Below are positions 1-9,270 of a stretch of DNA of 64,000 nucleotides, one piece after another. Numbering within the stretch: position 1 is the first letter of the stretch; each line of letters opens with the position of its first letter. Position numbers and translations under genes: made by a program. Location: the NCBI GenBank assembly GCA_019058445.1, contig JAHPZA010000007.1, positions 1 through 64,000 of the forward strand, given 5' to 3'. The notes beneath the pieces are model-generated. The model ran no database searches. It was not told the DNA's origin and saw only the letters and a list, made by a program, of their open reading frames with translations. The DNA is from Promethearchaeota archaeon (lineage in GTDB: Archaea; Asgardarchaeota; Lokiarchaeia; Sigyniarchaeales; SOKP01).

Positions 1-1035
1 TTCGGGGAGAACCAGCTATCACCGATCTAGATTAGCCTTTTGCTCCTATTCCCAGGTCATGTAAGCGAATTGCACGTCAGCACTACTGCAGACCTCCACC
101 ATCCTTTCGAACGGCTTCATCTTGCCCAGGAATAGATCGACCGGCTTCGGGTATTATAACAGAGACTTTTGGCCCTTTAAGACCATTCTTCTGATCTAAT
201 CCCTTAGAATGAATCACTAAACGTTTTTAGAGAGCAGAGCTCATCGTATAACGAATAGGTCATCATAATGTGATAATTAGGTTGCAAGAATATTGGTTTC
301 CCTAAGCCTCCGTGCCGCAAGACACTTAAGCTCGCCTCTACTATAAACTCCCTGGCCAATGATTCCAGACTGATGATGCAACCCTAGTCCTCTGTGCTCT
401 GATATTCCGTTACCGGAACACATTCGCTCAGAATCTCTCCTTTCAGGCTGCATCCCTATTAAGCTATTTGGTTTCAAGCACTTTTCACGACCCTTCCGGG
501 TTACTTTTCATCTTTCGCTCACGCTACTATTACGCTATCGGTCTTGGGACATATTTAGGTTTGCCAACATGTGTTTGGCACATTTGTACGAGAAAACCAT
601 CCCGCACTACTCAGGATACCTCAAATCAGCCTTCTAGGTTACCATTACGCGGCTATCACGCTCTATGGCACCACTTTCAAGAGGTTTTCACGTTCTCTAG
701 GGAGGCCGTATGAGGTCCATACACCACATCTCCGAGGGATTTTCTCCAACGGATTCGGTTTGACCTGTTCCGCTTTCGCTCGCCGTTACTCACGGAATCA
801 CTATTGTTTTCTTTTCCTCCTGGTACTAAAATGTTTTACTTCCCAGGGTTCCCCTTCCCTCACCTTTCGGTTATGGGAATCTTGTGGATTATTGGGCCAC
901 AAGAGGATGTCCTATTCGAGAATCTTGGGGTCTACGTCTACATGCGACTAACCCAAGCTTATCGCAGCTTGTCACGCTCTTCATCGGTGCCCAAGCCAAG
1001 ATATCCACCAAATAGCGGAGGCGTCATGGCGTCTA
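1..1035 (-). rRNA. 23S rRNA, 5' portion (partial)
   Basis: Large-subunit rRNA read on the minus strand; the 3' two thirds lie beyond the left edge. Position 1 begins with the reverse complement of the universal segment AUAGCUGGUUCUCCCCGAA (about E. coli 803-821). Other 23S landmarks follow toward higher coordinates: the GUAACGGCGAGCGAA element near 775-790 and GGUGGAU (complement at 1003-1009), which lies about 22 nt from the 5' end in other 23S molecules. The 5' end near 1035 is therefore an estimate. The next gene upstream encodes a protein, so this 23S is not preceded by a 16S gene, as is typical of Asgard genomes. Apparent reading frames across it are not genes. Confidence 0.95.
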
Positions 1036-1420
1036 CTCAAGGAAAGGTTCAGATTACTCATGCTCAGGTATTAAGGGTGTGAAATGTAAAGCATATAAAA
1101 TATGGCATTGTTCGCGATTGTAAATCAAATCTCATATTTTGGGACATTTGATTTTACAATGGGGTATGTTCCTATGAGCATGATTTTCAATGCTTGGCAC
1201 GGTGTTCTCGTTTCCTGTGGCGCCACACTCCTCAGCTTTCCCAAGCAGCGCAGGGTACTCATCTCATGTGACGTACTTCCGCGAGGCCGATGCCATTATT
1301 GGCGTATATCATCCAATGGGATGAGATAATGTTCTCAACCAATAATTTGCGATGGTTAAAAGAATAAAATTTTGAAAAATTGATAATTAAACCATCGACG
1401 AAATATTAGAGTAATTATTG
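1036..1420 (-). other. 23S rRNA leader with nested inverted repeats
   Basis: Region between the 23S 5' end and the likely promoter. It holds several inverted repeats: 1118-1130 with 1146-1159 (13 pairs, one bulge); 1059-1069 with 1171-1183 (TCATGCTCA/TGAGCATGA), enclosing the first; 1191-1197 with 1241-1247 (TGCTTGG/CCAAGCA); a perfect 12-bp palindrome at 1216-1227; 1261-1267 with 1321-1327; and 1350-1357 with 1390-1397. The part at 1190-1320 is clearly more GC-rich than its surroundings, as structured RNAs are in AT-rich genomes. It could be the 5' half of the rRNA processing stem or a small RNA co-transcribed with 23S. I could not match it convincingly to 5S, RNase P or SRP RNA. Confidence 0.5.
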
Positions 1421-1442
1421 AGTTAAAAATTTTATGGTCTTA

Positions 1443-1452
1443 ATTTATAAAC
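1443..1452 (-). promoter_or_regulatory. candidate TATA box for the 23S transcript
   Basis: On the minus strand this reads as TTTATAAATT preceded by purines (AAAG), resembling BRE plus TATA. It would place a start near 1418 and give a leader of roughly 380 nt before the mature 23S. The genome is AT-rich, so a chance match is possible. Confidence 0.3.
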
Positions 1453-1523
1453 TTTAAAAATGATTTGATAGGGTAATGATTTAAAATATTTAATCTTGTT
1501 ATTAGATTTTATTTTTTATGAAA

Positions 1524-2666
1524 TTAAAAACAGTGAAGATGTTTGAATGTTATATGCTTTTTGTAAAAGTTTTCTAATTTTTCTGTAGGGATTTGATTGT
1601 TATCGATATTAAAGCAGTATAGAAGTGGCAAATTTGATTCGTCTATCTCTTTTATATTATTATTCGCGAGATTTAGCGTTGATAATTGGTTAAGAGTAGT
1701 AAACCCACGGATTTCCGTTAGTTTATTGTCATTTAGGCGTAATACTCTCAAGCTATCTAAAGTTTCTAATCCTTTTATTGTTTTAATCATGTTATTGTTT
1801 AGGGCGAGGAGAAAAAGATTAGTTAAGGATGATAGATTAGTAATTTCAGTAATGTTATTATGGCTTAGGTATAGTGTATTGAGATTCTTATTATAGGTTA
1901 GACCTTCGATTTTAGTTATATTATTAGAATCAAGGTTCAGAAAGGTTAAGTTAATTAGATTATCCAGCCCGTCAATATTACTTATTTCATTGTTATTCAA
2001 ATATAATTGATTTAAATCTAAGAGAGTGTCTAGAGATTGTATTTGCGTAATATTATTTTTGGAAAGGTCTAAGACTTTCAATTTTGTAAGGTGTTCAAGC
2101 CCTTGAATTTCAGAAATTTTATTTCCTGAGAGAGATAATTCTGTTAGATTAGTGAGCTTTTCTAAGCCTTCTATTTCACTTATGCTGGTAATACCTAAAT
2201 TATTAAGATTTAGGATGTTATGTTTTACTAAATAAACTTTATTATGAACTGCTACATGTTCTTTCAGATTTAACAAGGTCATTAATTTAGGGTTTTCCGC
2301 ACGTCTTAAGTCTCTTAAAATAGAACATAATGCGATTTTAGGAGCGTTATTGATTGAATCCCAATCCACATTTTCAAGAGCCCATTGAATTGGGCTAAAT
2401 GCTCTATTAGGAAAGCTCTTGATAAGTAATTTCGTGGCATAGGTTTTGATACCATTATCTTCATCAGCAATTAAGAGATATTCTAAGATTTTGAAATAAA
2501 AATCAGATTTAAGACCCAATTTACCTAGAAACTTTAAGGCATCAAATCTCCTTCTGTCATTATCGCTTTTTTCGATTAGGGAAATAAAATAACTAATTAC
2601 TGAAGAATCATCAATTTTTCCAGATAAAAAATCATTATAAATCTCACTAGGTTCTGAAAGGGGCAT
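1524..2666 (-). CDS. HEAT-like plus SDS22-type leucine-rich repeat protein
   Basis: 380 aa. Residues about 1-140 form an alpha-helical HEAT-like domain. About 155-360 are nine tandem 22-residue leucine-rich repeats of the SDS22 type (LxxLxxLxLxxNxIxxIxG), ending in a capping segment. There is no signal peptide or membrane helix, so it is probably a cytosolic interaction scaffold. Its paralogue at 3187-4329 has the same length and order, and the 131-aa gene between them resembles the N-terminal domain alone. A TATA-like box 25-35 nt upstream of the ATG suggests a leaderless transcript. SDS22 proteins regulate PP1 phosphatases in eukaryotes; no such partner is visible here, so the role is unknown. 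Confidence 0.85.
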   Translation of the reverse strand: MPLSEPSEIYNDFLSGKIDDSSVISYFISLIEKSDNDRRRFDALKFLGKLGLKSDFYFKILEYLLIADEDNGIKTYATKLLIKSFPNRAFSPIQWALENVDWDSINNAPKIALCSILRDLRRAENPKLMTLLNLKEHVAVHNKVYLVKHNILNLNNLGITSISEIEGLEKLTNLTELSLSGNKISEIQGLEHLTKLKVLDLSKNNITQIQSLDTLLDLNQLYLNNNEISNIDGLDNLINLTFLNLDSNNITKIEGLTYNKNLNTLYLSHNNITEITNLSSLTNLFLLALNNNMIKTIKGLETLDSLRVLRLNDNKLTEIRGFTTLNQLSTLNLANNNIKEIDESNLPLLYCFNIDNNQIPTEKLENFYKKHITFKHLHCF

Positions 2667-2690
2667 CTACATGTTTATTAAATGAGGTGG

Positions 2691-2701
2691 ATATATAAAT
2701 A
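2691..2701 (-). promoter_or_regulatory. TATA box of the first LRR gene
   Basis: The minus strand reads AATATTTATATAT 25-35 nt before the ATG at 2666. This is the spacing expected for an archaeal TATA box in front of a leaderless or near-leaderless mRNA. Confidence 0.5.
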
Positions 2702-2743
2702 TTTAAGGTATGACTGCTGCTTTTATCAGATATTTGATATAAG

Positions 2744-2753
2744 TTTATATAAG
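2744..2753 (+). promoter_or_regulatory. TATA box of the small HEAT-like gene
   Basis: TTTATATAAG lies 23-32 nt before the ATG at 2776, again consistent with leaderless transcription. With the box at 2691-2701 it forms a divergent promoter pair in a gap of about 110 bp. Confidence 0.5.
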
Positions 2754-2775
2754 TATCTTACTTAAGCAATGAGTG

Positions 2776-3168
2776 ATGTCTAAGTTAAACCCATTTGATA
2801 TATTTCGCAAGCTTGAAAAGAAAGAGGTTGATATAGCGTCTGCTTTATATTATTTAAAGTCGATTTTAGAGCATACTGAAGACGTAACATTGAAACTTGA
2901 CACGATAGAAGTTATAAGTATCATCAAACCAGCTACTCAAGATTATTTCAATTTTTTGGAACATTTACTTATTACTGATAAGAATTACCAAGTAAGAGGC
3001 TTAATTGCTAAAGTAATAATTGAAAATTATCCTAAACTTTCATTTAAACCAATAAAATGGATATTAGAGAGAGAAGAAAGCAATATATGTTTAGGGCTAA
3101 TTAAAAATACTATTCTAAAAAGTACAGATTCTCATTTAAAATCACTTTTGGGTATAGATACTCATTGA
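2776..3168 (+). CDS. stand-alone HEAT-like domain related to the flanking LRR proteins
   Basis: 130 aa from ATG 2776; a GTG one codon earlier is possible. The sequence aligns with residues 5-140 of both neighbouring LRR proteins: an acidic/aromatic N-terminal helix, a motif like LEHLLITDKNYQVRG matching LENLLISDENYHLKA, then a KPIKW segment matching SPIQW/PPLMW. It stops where the leucine-rich repeats would begin, and the DNA that follows does not encode repeats on this strand. It is either a truncated duplicate or a free-standing copy of the domain. Function unknown. Confidence 0.7.
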   Translation: MSKLNPFDIFRKLEKKEVDIASALYYLKSILEHTEDVTLKLDTIEVISIIKPATQDYFNFLEHLLITDKNYQVRGLIAKVIIENYPKLSFKPIKWILEREESNICLGLIKNTILKSTDSHLKSLLGIDTH

Positions 3169-3186
3169 TTTAATATGTGAACTAAA

Positions 3187-4329
3187 TCAGAAGTAATGGA
3201 AATATCTAAATTTTCGATGTTTTTTATAAAATTCTTTTAATTGTAGTTTAGGGATTTTATTATTGTCAAGGCTAAAGAAGTAGAGACTTGGCAAGTTTGG
3301 ATCTTTGAGTTCTCTAATCTTATTACCGTATAAATTTAAGTTGGTTAATTTTGTCAGATTTTGAATTCCTTTAATCTCCTGTATTTTATTTCCTGCAAGT
3401 TGTAAGATTCGTAGGTTACTTAAGGTATTGAGTCCTTTTATCTCGTCAATATTATTATTATTAAGTGCTAGGAAATATAATTCCCGTAGAGCTTCAAGGT
3501 TTTTAATTTCATTAATATCGTTATCATTGAGATATAGAGTGGTTAATTTAACATTATTTTGAAGATTTTTAATTTTGGTAAGATTATTTTTTTCAAGGTT
3601 TAAAAAATGTAAATTGACCAGATTGGTAAGACCTTTGATTTCTGTTATGGAATTATTATGGAGATATAACTGATTAAGCTTTTTAAGTGATTTTAGGCCT
3701 TTAATTTCTGTAATTTTATTCTCTGAAAGATTTAGTTTTTCTAAGCTTACTAGGTTTTCAAGATAATCAATTTCTATAATATTATTTCCCGAGAGGTTCA
3801 ATTCCTTAAGGTCTATAAGATTCGAAAGCCCTTTAATTTCATTTATTCTCTCAATATTCAAGCTTTTTAAATTTAGCACCCCATTATTTGGAAAAAAAAT
3901 TTCACCCTTATATGATACATGTTCTTTTAATTTAAGCAAGGACGTTAATTTTTCATCATTTACTCTTCTCAATTGCTTTAAAATAGAGCTTAAAGCAAGA
4001 TTTTTGTTCCCGTTAAATAAGGGCCATTCTAAATTTCTGAGTGCCCACATTAAGGGGGGATATGCTTTTTTAGGAAAATATATGATAAGATATTTAGCAG
4101 CATATGCTTTTAAATGATAATTTTCATCTGAAATTAATAGATTTTCCAAGAATTTAAAAATAAGCTCAGATTTTAATTGCAATTTACTTAAAATTTCAAG
4201 AGCTTCTAATCTTAATTGATCATCACTACTTTTTTCAATAAGAGAAATAATATAGCTTAAAAGAGAAGATTTATCCGTTTCACCAGCTAAATAGGTGTCA
4301 TAGATTTGTTTAAGCGTTAAGGAGGTCAT
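3187..4329 (-). CDS. HEAT-like plus SDS22-type leucine-rich repeat protein (second copy)
   Basis: 380 aa, the same length and architecture as the protein at 1524-2666: a helical N-terminal domain (about 1-140) and nine 22-residue LRRs with the N-x-I-x-E-I-K-G pattern, ending in a cap with LPSLYFFSLDNN. The two proteins differ through most positions while keeping every repeat, so the duplication is old but both copies seem to be under selection. It converges with the small domain gene at 2776-3168 (gap 18 bp). No membrane or signal sequence. The role is inferred only as a protein-protein scaffold. Confidence 0.85.
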   Translation of the reverse strand: MTSLTLKQIYDTYLAGETDKSSLLSYIISLIEKSSDDQLRLEALEILSKLQLKSELIFKFLENLLISDENYHLKAYAAKYLIIYFPKKAYPPLMWALRNLEWPLFNGNKNLALSSILKQLRRVNDEKLTSLLKLKEHVSYKGEIFFPNNGVLNLKSLNIERINEIKGLSNLIDLKELNLSGNNIIEIDYLENLVSLEKLNLSENKITEIKGLKSLKKLNQLYLHNNSITEIKGLTNLVNLHFLNLEKNNLTKIKNLQNNVKLTTLYLNDNDINEIKNLEALRELYFLALNNNNIDEIKGLNTLSNLRILQLAGNKIQEIKGIQNLTKLTNLNLYGNKIRELKDPNLPSLYFFSLDNNKIPKLQLKEFYKKHRKFRYFHYF

Positions 4330-4480
4330 TTCACATAAATTTAAAGGAACTTGACTATTTAAATATAATTCTTTTATGATTGGAGTATAAAAAACTCATT
4401 GGGGGGATATATATTTAATAGAGGAAATACTTTTCTTCTGGACGGAATTAAAAAAATCTGGAAGATTAGAAGAAAATAGG

Positions 4481-5344
4481 ATGAATAAAGTATTAATTGG
4501 TACCTCTGGATGGAGTTATGATGAGTGGGTTGGTCCCTTTTACCCTAAGAGCCTTACGAAAAAGGATTTTCTTATGTACTATTCGACGGTCTTTTACACA
4601 AATGAGATCAATACAACGTTTTATAATATCCCCTCAAAGTGGGTTGTAGAAAGTTGGACAAATCGCACACCATCTGACTTTTTATTTTCAGTGAAACTTC
4701 CTCAAACTATTACTCATAAAAATAAATTAGATATAAACCATTGTTTAGATGATTTATATTATTTCTTAGAGGTAATGAATCCTTTAATTGAGTCTAATAA
4801 ATTATTGGCTTTTTTGATACAATTGCCCCCTTCATTTCAAAAAACAAAACATTTTTGCAATTTAAAAGAATTTATTGCTAATTGGCCAAGTGATCGTGAA
4901 AAAGAGGGATATCAATTAGTTGTAGAATTTAGGAATAACTCATGGATGGATAATGAAGTATTTAATTATTTAAAGGCCAACTTACTTAGTTATTGTGCGG
5001 TAATTGAGCCTTTATTACCTCCTAGAATGGACATAACAAATTCTGAATTAGCATACATACGTTTTCATGGATATGGGAAGCAGATTTGGTTTGATTATAA
5101 TTTTAACGCGAAAGAGATTCAGAAATGGGCCATATCAATCCAAAAAGTAATTGAAAATTCCAAGAGAGTCGGGATTTATTTTAATAATCATTTTTCGGGA
5201 TATGCTGCTAAAAATTCATTAATGTTGATGAAAGAATTAGACATTCCACCTCGAAATGATCCAGCATCAATTCAAATTTTTGAGATCAAAAAAAAATCTG
5301 GCACTTATTCAAAAGGTCAAACGAGTTTAGAGAAGTTTTTTTAA
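4481..5344 (+). CDS. DUF72 (YecE-like) family protein
   Basis: 287 aa, a normal length for the DUF72 TIM-barrel family. It begins with the family signature (IGTSGWSYDEWVGPFYP) followed by YYSTVFYTNEINTTFYNIPS, and later has the VEFRNNSW and YIRFHGYG segments. Biochemical function in archaea is not established. It is followed 42 bp later by ketopantoate reductase on the same strand and may be co-transcribed. The start is the first ATG after a gap from the upstream divergent LRR gene. Confidence 0.88.
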   Translation: MNKVLIGTSGWSYDEWVGPFYPKSLTKKDFLMYYSTVFYTNEINTTFYNIPSKWVVESWTNRTPSDFLFSVKLPQTITHKNKLDINHCLDDLYYFLEVMNPLIESNKLLAFLIQLPPSFQKTKHFCNLKEFIANWPSDREKEGYQLVVEFRNNSWMDNEVFNYLKANLLSYCAVIEPLLPPRMDITNSELAYIRFHGYGKQIWFDYNFNAKEIQKWAISIQKVIENSKRVGIYFNNHFSGYAAKNSLMLMKELDIPPRNDPASIQIFEIKKKSGTYSKGQTSLEKFF

Positions 5345-5386
5345 ATTTATTTAAGGAATACAACATAGAAGAAAAATTTAATTAAA

Positions 5387-6394
5387 ATGAGCAAAACTAT
5401 AATAAAAATAGGATTTATCGGAGCAGGATCTATTGGAACTTTGTTTGGAGGATATTTAGCATCAGTTAAATCAGAAAAATACTCAATTGAAGTGGTATTA
5501 TTTTGTAGAGAACAACATGCTAAGGCAATTAACAACGACGGATTAAATCTAACTGTGGATCAAAAGACCAAAGAGATTAGAAATATTAAGGCATTTGAAT
5601 CACCAGATAAATATATGGGAGCCACATTTCAGAAATCAGAGAATTCATTTGACTATTTATTTCTCACAACAAAAACCTATGATATTGAGGGAGCAATCAA
5701 CCAATATAAGAAATTAATTGATTTTTGTAAATGGTTTGTGGTGTTACAAAACGGAATTGGCAATGAAGATATTGTAAAAGAGCACTGTTCACCTGAAAAA
5801 ATCATTAGAGCAGTAACTTCAGTTGGAGCATTATTAATACAGCCTGGTAAGATTTTACATACTGGAAAAGGAATTACTAAAATAGGTTTTCCTTTTTTAT
5901 ATACGCTAGATTTAGATTCTAAAAGATTAGATCAAGTGCAAATTGGATTGGATTATTTAACAGAAATTTTAAATATTTCAGGATTAGAAACGATAAGTGT
6001 TAATGATATTAATAGAGATTGTTGGGAAAAGGTATTCGTCAATATCGGTATTAATGCTTTCGGTGCGTTAACTCGTTTAAAAAATGGTGAATTGTTACAA
6101 AACAGTAATTTAAAGCATTTAATGGGACATGTTGTAAGGGAAGCAATTAGAGTTGCGAAGCTTAAAAAAGTCAATCTTTCAGACTCAGATTATATAGGGA
6201 TAATGTATGATGTTGCAGAGAAGACCTCTGAAAACAAAAATAGCATGCTGCAGGATGTTTTAAAGGGAAAGAACACGGAAATTGATTTTATAAATGGTAG
6301 AATTGTAAAATATGCTCAAGAATTAGGTGTGGATGTACCGATTAATGAAACATTAACATACTTAATAAAAGGATTAGAGCGTTCATTAGATTAG
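5387..6394 (+). CDS. panE: 2-dehydropantoate 2-reductase (ketopantoate reductase)
   Basis: 335 aa. It reduces ketopantoate to pantoate with NAD(P)H in coenzyme A synthesis. The N-terminal Rossmann motif is IGFIGAGSIGTLFG. The middle keeps the family pattern (TTKTYD, VVLQNGIGNED, residues 100-125). The C-terminal helical domain has WEKVFVNIGINAFGALT with the conserved Lys and Asn, followed by ENKNSMLQDVLKGKNTEIDFINGRIV. The phosphopantothenate synthetase gene at 7030 belongs to the same pathway. Its end overlaps the convergent acetyltransferase gene by 4 bp. Confidence 0.9.
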   Translation: MSKTIIKIGFIGAGSIGTLFGGYLASVKSEKYSIEVVLFCREQHAKAINNDGLNLTVDQKTKEIRNIKAFESPDKYMGATFQKSENSFDYLFLTTKTYDIEGAINQYKKLIDFCKWFVVLQNGIGNEDIVKEHCSPEKIIRAVTSVGALLIQPGKILHTGKGITKIGFPFLYTLDLDSKRLDQVQIGLDYLTEILNISGLETISVNDINRDCWEKVFVNIGINAFGALTRLKNGELLQNSNLKHLMGHVVREAIRVAKLKKVNLSDSDYIGIMYDVAEKTSENKNSMLQDVLKGKNTEIDFINGRIVKYAQELGVDVPINETLTYLIKGLERSLD

Positions 6395-6930
6395 TCATGT
6401 TCGATTTTAAGAACCATAAAATACGCGTTTTCACCGTCTCGATAATATTTTTTTTTTATGCCTTCAGTCTTGAAATTAAATCCTTCGTAAAGGCTAATAG
6501 CACCGTAATTTGAAACTCGTACTTCTAACACATATTCACTGATACTGTGGCTTTTAATTTCAGGCATACTTGAGGATAACAATGCGCTGGCGATTCCTAA
6601 TCTTCTATACTCTTGACTTACAGCGATAGATACTAAATGTCCTTTATTCACTAATCTGAGGCTATTTTTGGAAGGCGTTCTTTCGATTCTCCACATGACA
6701 TATCCAATAATTTTGCTTGAATCCTCTTTAGGGTAGGCTACTAGGAAAGATTCCGGATAATTGTCGAGAATACTTTTATAAAAGAAAAAGGGATAATCTT
6801 CAGGGAGTTCTTTTTCATTAACTTCTTTTACTAATTCTAAATCTTCAAAGGTACATTTTCTAATAAGATATGCTTTTTTAGTAGTTCCATCTTTAAAAAT
6901 TCTCGTTTGAGTGTCTTTATCTGTACCCAT
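6391..6930 (-). CDS. GNAT N-terminal acetyltransferase (Ard1/RimI type)
   Basis: 179 aa. It probably acetylates protein N-termini using acetyl-CoA. It has the GNAT fold with the acetyl-CoA loop EYRRLGIASALL (R/Q-x-x-G-x-A) at about 115-126 and the C-terminal ALYEGFNF-like motif (SLYEGFNFKTEGIKKKYY). An ELPEDYPFFFY segment near residue 40 matches the LPENY motif of Naa10/Ard1, favouring an archaeal NatA-like enzyme over ribosomal RimI. The 3' end overlaps panE tail to tail. Confidence 0.85.
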   Translation of the reverse strand: MGTDKDTQTRIFKDGTTKKAYLIRKCTFEDLELVKEVNEKELPEDYPFFFYKSILDNYPESFLVAYPKEDSSKIIGYVMWRIERTPSKNSLRLVNKGHLVSIAVSQEYRRLGIASALLSSSMPEIKSHSISEYVLEVRVSNYGAISLYEGFNFKTEGIKKKYYRDGENAYFMVLKIEHD

Positions 6931-7029
6931 GGTAATATAAGTTTGACTTTTAAATAAAAAGATATAATAAAACTATCTAATAAAAAATATTAAAAACATT
7001 TAATCTTTTTTGAAACAATAATTATTATA

Positions 7030-7833
7030 TTAGGTTTTTAATATCTTAAAAGCATCTTCTTTCTGAGTATCAATATAATCTTTAATTAGCTCTAGAGTAT
7101 CCTGAATATTCTTTTTATTATTAAAACTGTCTATGATTTCTTTTAATTGGGATTTATTTGTTTCTTTTAATCCATGTGCTAGGTTAACCATTTCTGGTAA
7201 AGCTCTCACAATATTGTCTACAATCGTTATATCGGCCCAGATAGCTGTTCTACTTATCGGATTTAAATCAATGGCAATAACTTTCTTGCCAATTTTTTTG
7301 AGAGCTTCAGTGCGATCTCCATCTTCTAATGGGACAAAAATACAATCCCCTTGATATATTCCAACAACATCGACAAAGCGCCGGTTACTCTCTAAATTAT
7401 CAAGACCAGTCATCTTTTCTTTATCAATTCCAAGAATATTTTTAGCGCCAGCATCTTCTAATACTTTTCTAATAGCATCAATCCGTCCTTTTTTTTGATA
7501 GAACAAATTGATTTCTAAAGGAGCATTAATTGCATCAGATAGTTTAACTAACTCTTCAGGTACCAAAGCTGCTGTATTCCCATTAACACTTATCACCGGT
7601 TTATTTGCGAGCAAAAGCATTGCGACTGCTGCGTTTATTGCTTTTTTAGCATAGATATTTGTTCTTTCACCTAGAATATAATCAAAACATTCACCTCTTC
7701 CATGCGCAATCAATCCTGCTTCTGCAACTACTAATTCTTTCACGCCCTCAATAATTTTATGACGATACTTTAAACTTTGATAACGAGGGTGAGTTTTTGG
7801 AAGGGCATGATTTTCATTCTCATTATTATTCAT
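7030..7833 (-). CDS. 4-phosphopantoate--beta-alanine ligase (phosphopantothenate synthetase)
   Basis: 267 aa. Archaeal enzyme that joins 4-phosphopantoate and beta-alanine using ATP, replacing bacterial PanC. Recognised from the family N-terminus (HPRYQSLKYRHKIIEG), the AGLIAHGRGECFDYILGE block near residue 40, the VNGNTAALVPEE segment and DGDRTEALKKIGKKVIAIDLNP near 170-190. It is close to panE (5387), so two steps of archaeal CoA synthesis are nearby, on opposite strands. Confidence 0.9.
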   Translation of the reverse strand: MNNNENENHALPKTHPRYQSLKYRHKIIEGVKELVVAEAGLIAHGRGECFDYILGERTNIYAKKAINAAVAMLLLANKPVISVNGNTAALVPEELVKLSDAINAPLEINLFYQKKGRIDAIRKVLEDAGAKNILGIDKEKMTGLDNLESNRRFVDVVGIYQGDCIFVPLEDGDRTEALKKIGKKVIAIDLNPISRTAIWADITIVDNIVRALPEMVNLAHGLKETNKSQLKEIIDSFNNKKNIQDTLELIKDYIDTQKEDAFKILKT

Positions 7834-7930
7834 ATAATCTTAAATGCATAAGGTAGTTCTTTATATTATTGATTTAAAATAATGAAAAACTATTAATCTT
7901 TTGTATGTTTTAATGAAAGTGTAGATCTAT

Positions 7931-9205
7931 ATGAGTTCTGAGGTTAAAAAGAAAAGTAGCGATTTGGAAATTTATAGGACAAAAAAGTTATTGGAAAATC
8001 TGAGTAATAAGAAAGGATTTCATACTGAACTAATCTCATTATATATTCCTCATGATAGAAAGTTATCTGACGTTACAAATTATCTTAAAAACGAAGTAAG
8101 TGAAAGTCAAAATATTAAATCCAAACTTACCAGAAAGAATGTGTTAGATGGAATTTCAAGTCTCTTAGGGCAATTAAAAAATATTAATGAGGTTCCTGAA
8201 AACGGACTTGTTATGTTCTCAGGAGCTATACCCCAAAATAACACACCAGGGACTGAAAAGAACGAGTTATATATAATTCACCCACCAGATAAAGTGCAAA
8301 CCTTCCGATATCATTGTGCAAGTGAGTTTTTATTATGGCCATTAGAAGAGATGCTTCAACCAAAAGAAACATTTGGTTTAATTGTAATTGGAAGAAAGGA
8401 ATCTGCCGTCGGATATATAAGAGGAAGTAATGTGGAAGTAGTGAGAGAATTTACTTCTGGTATTCACGGTAAGCATAGGGCAGGAGGACAGTCACAAAAA
8501 CGATATGAAAGACTAATCGAAGAAGGTGAGAAACGTTTCTATCGGAGAATTTCCGAAGAAATGAACAAGATTTTTTTACCTATAGAGGATTTAAGTGGAT
8601 TATTTATAGGTGGACCAGGACCCTCAAAAGAAAAATTCGTAAATGATGAAAGTTTAGATTATAGATTACGTGAAAAAATCATCGATGTTGTTGATTTGGG
8701 ATATGGTGGGAGTGAGGGAATTAGAGCGCTAATTGAAAGGATTAAAGATAAAATTGAGAATGTTAAATACATTCGAGAAAAACAAATTATGCAGCGCTTT
8801 ATGAAAGAAATATCTAATGATACAGGGTTAGCTACTTATGGATTACAAGAGGTCCAAAAAGCCTTAAATTTTAGTGCCGTTGATACATTAATCCTTTCTG
8901 AGAGATTAGATTCATATAAAATTAGGTTAGAATGCTCTAATTGTGGTTATACAGAGGATCGAACTTCAAGAGAGGATCAATTAAACGCATTAGAGTTAAA
9001 AATCCAAGAAGAAAGCTGTCCTAAATGTAATTCAAATAATTTTAGTATAAGCGAAACAAAATCGATCATTGATGAACTTGGAGATATAGCTGAGACTACG
9101 GGGACTGATGTAGAGATACTTTCTGCTGAAACAGAGGATGGCGAGATGTTATACAGCACGTTTGGAGGAATTGTGGCAATTCTTCGATATAAGCTTAATT
9201 ATTAA
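7931..9205 (+). CDS. prf1: Peptide chain release factor aRF1
   Basis: 424 aa. Recognises all three stop codons and triggers peptide release. The N domain has the stop-decoding NIKS motif (about residue 62). The M domain has the catalytic GGQ within HRAGGQSQKRYERL (about 183). The C-terminal domain has a zinc-ribbon-like insertion (CSNCGYTE... CPKCNSNNF). Length and order match the archaeal/eukaryotic eRF1 family. A Get3/ArsA ATPase gene follows 65 bp downstream on the same strand. Confidence 0.95.
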   Translation: MSSEVKKKSSDLEIYRTKKLLENLSNKKGFHTELISLYIPHDRKLSDVTNYLKNEVSESQNIKSKLTRKNVLDGISSLLGQLKNINEVPENGLVMFSGAIPQNNTPGTEKNELYIIHPPDKVQTFRYHCASEFLLWPLEEMLQPKETFGLIVIGRKESAVGYIRGSNVEVVREFTSGIHGKHRAGGQSQKRYERLIEEGEKRFYRRISEEMNKIFLPIEDLSGLFIGGPGPSKEKFVNDESLDYRLREKIIDVVDLGYGGSEGIRALIERIKDKIENVKYIREKQIMQRFMKEISNDTGLATYGLQEVQKALNFSAVDTLILSERLDSYKIRLECSNCGYTEDRTSREDQLNALELKIQEESCPKCNSNNFSISETKSIIDELGDIAETTGTDVEILSAETEDGEMLYSTFGGIVAILRYKLNY

Positions 9206-9270
9206 AACTTATTATGTCAATTAGTTTTTAAAGTTGTTTCCTAATTATTTAGTAAAATAAGTGAAAAAAT

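Noticed and set aside
1190..1325. Possible 5S rRNA on the minus strand (partial resemblance GCGGAAGT...GAGTACC...GGGAAA)
   Set aside because: The conserved loop CCGAAC and the terminal 5'/3' helix of 5S are absent and the pairing differs; the resemblance looks accidental.
277..1329. Reading frames of 66-126 codons on both strands in the first 1.3 kb
   Set aside because: The region is 23S rRNA and its leader; the frames have no protein-like patterns.
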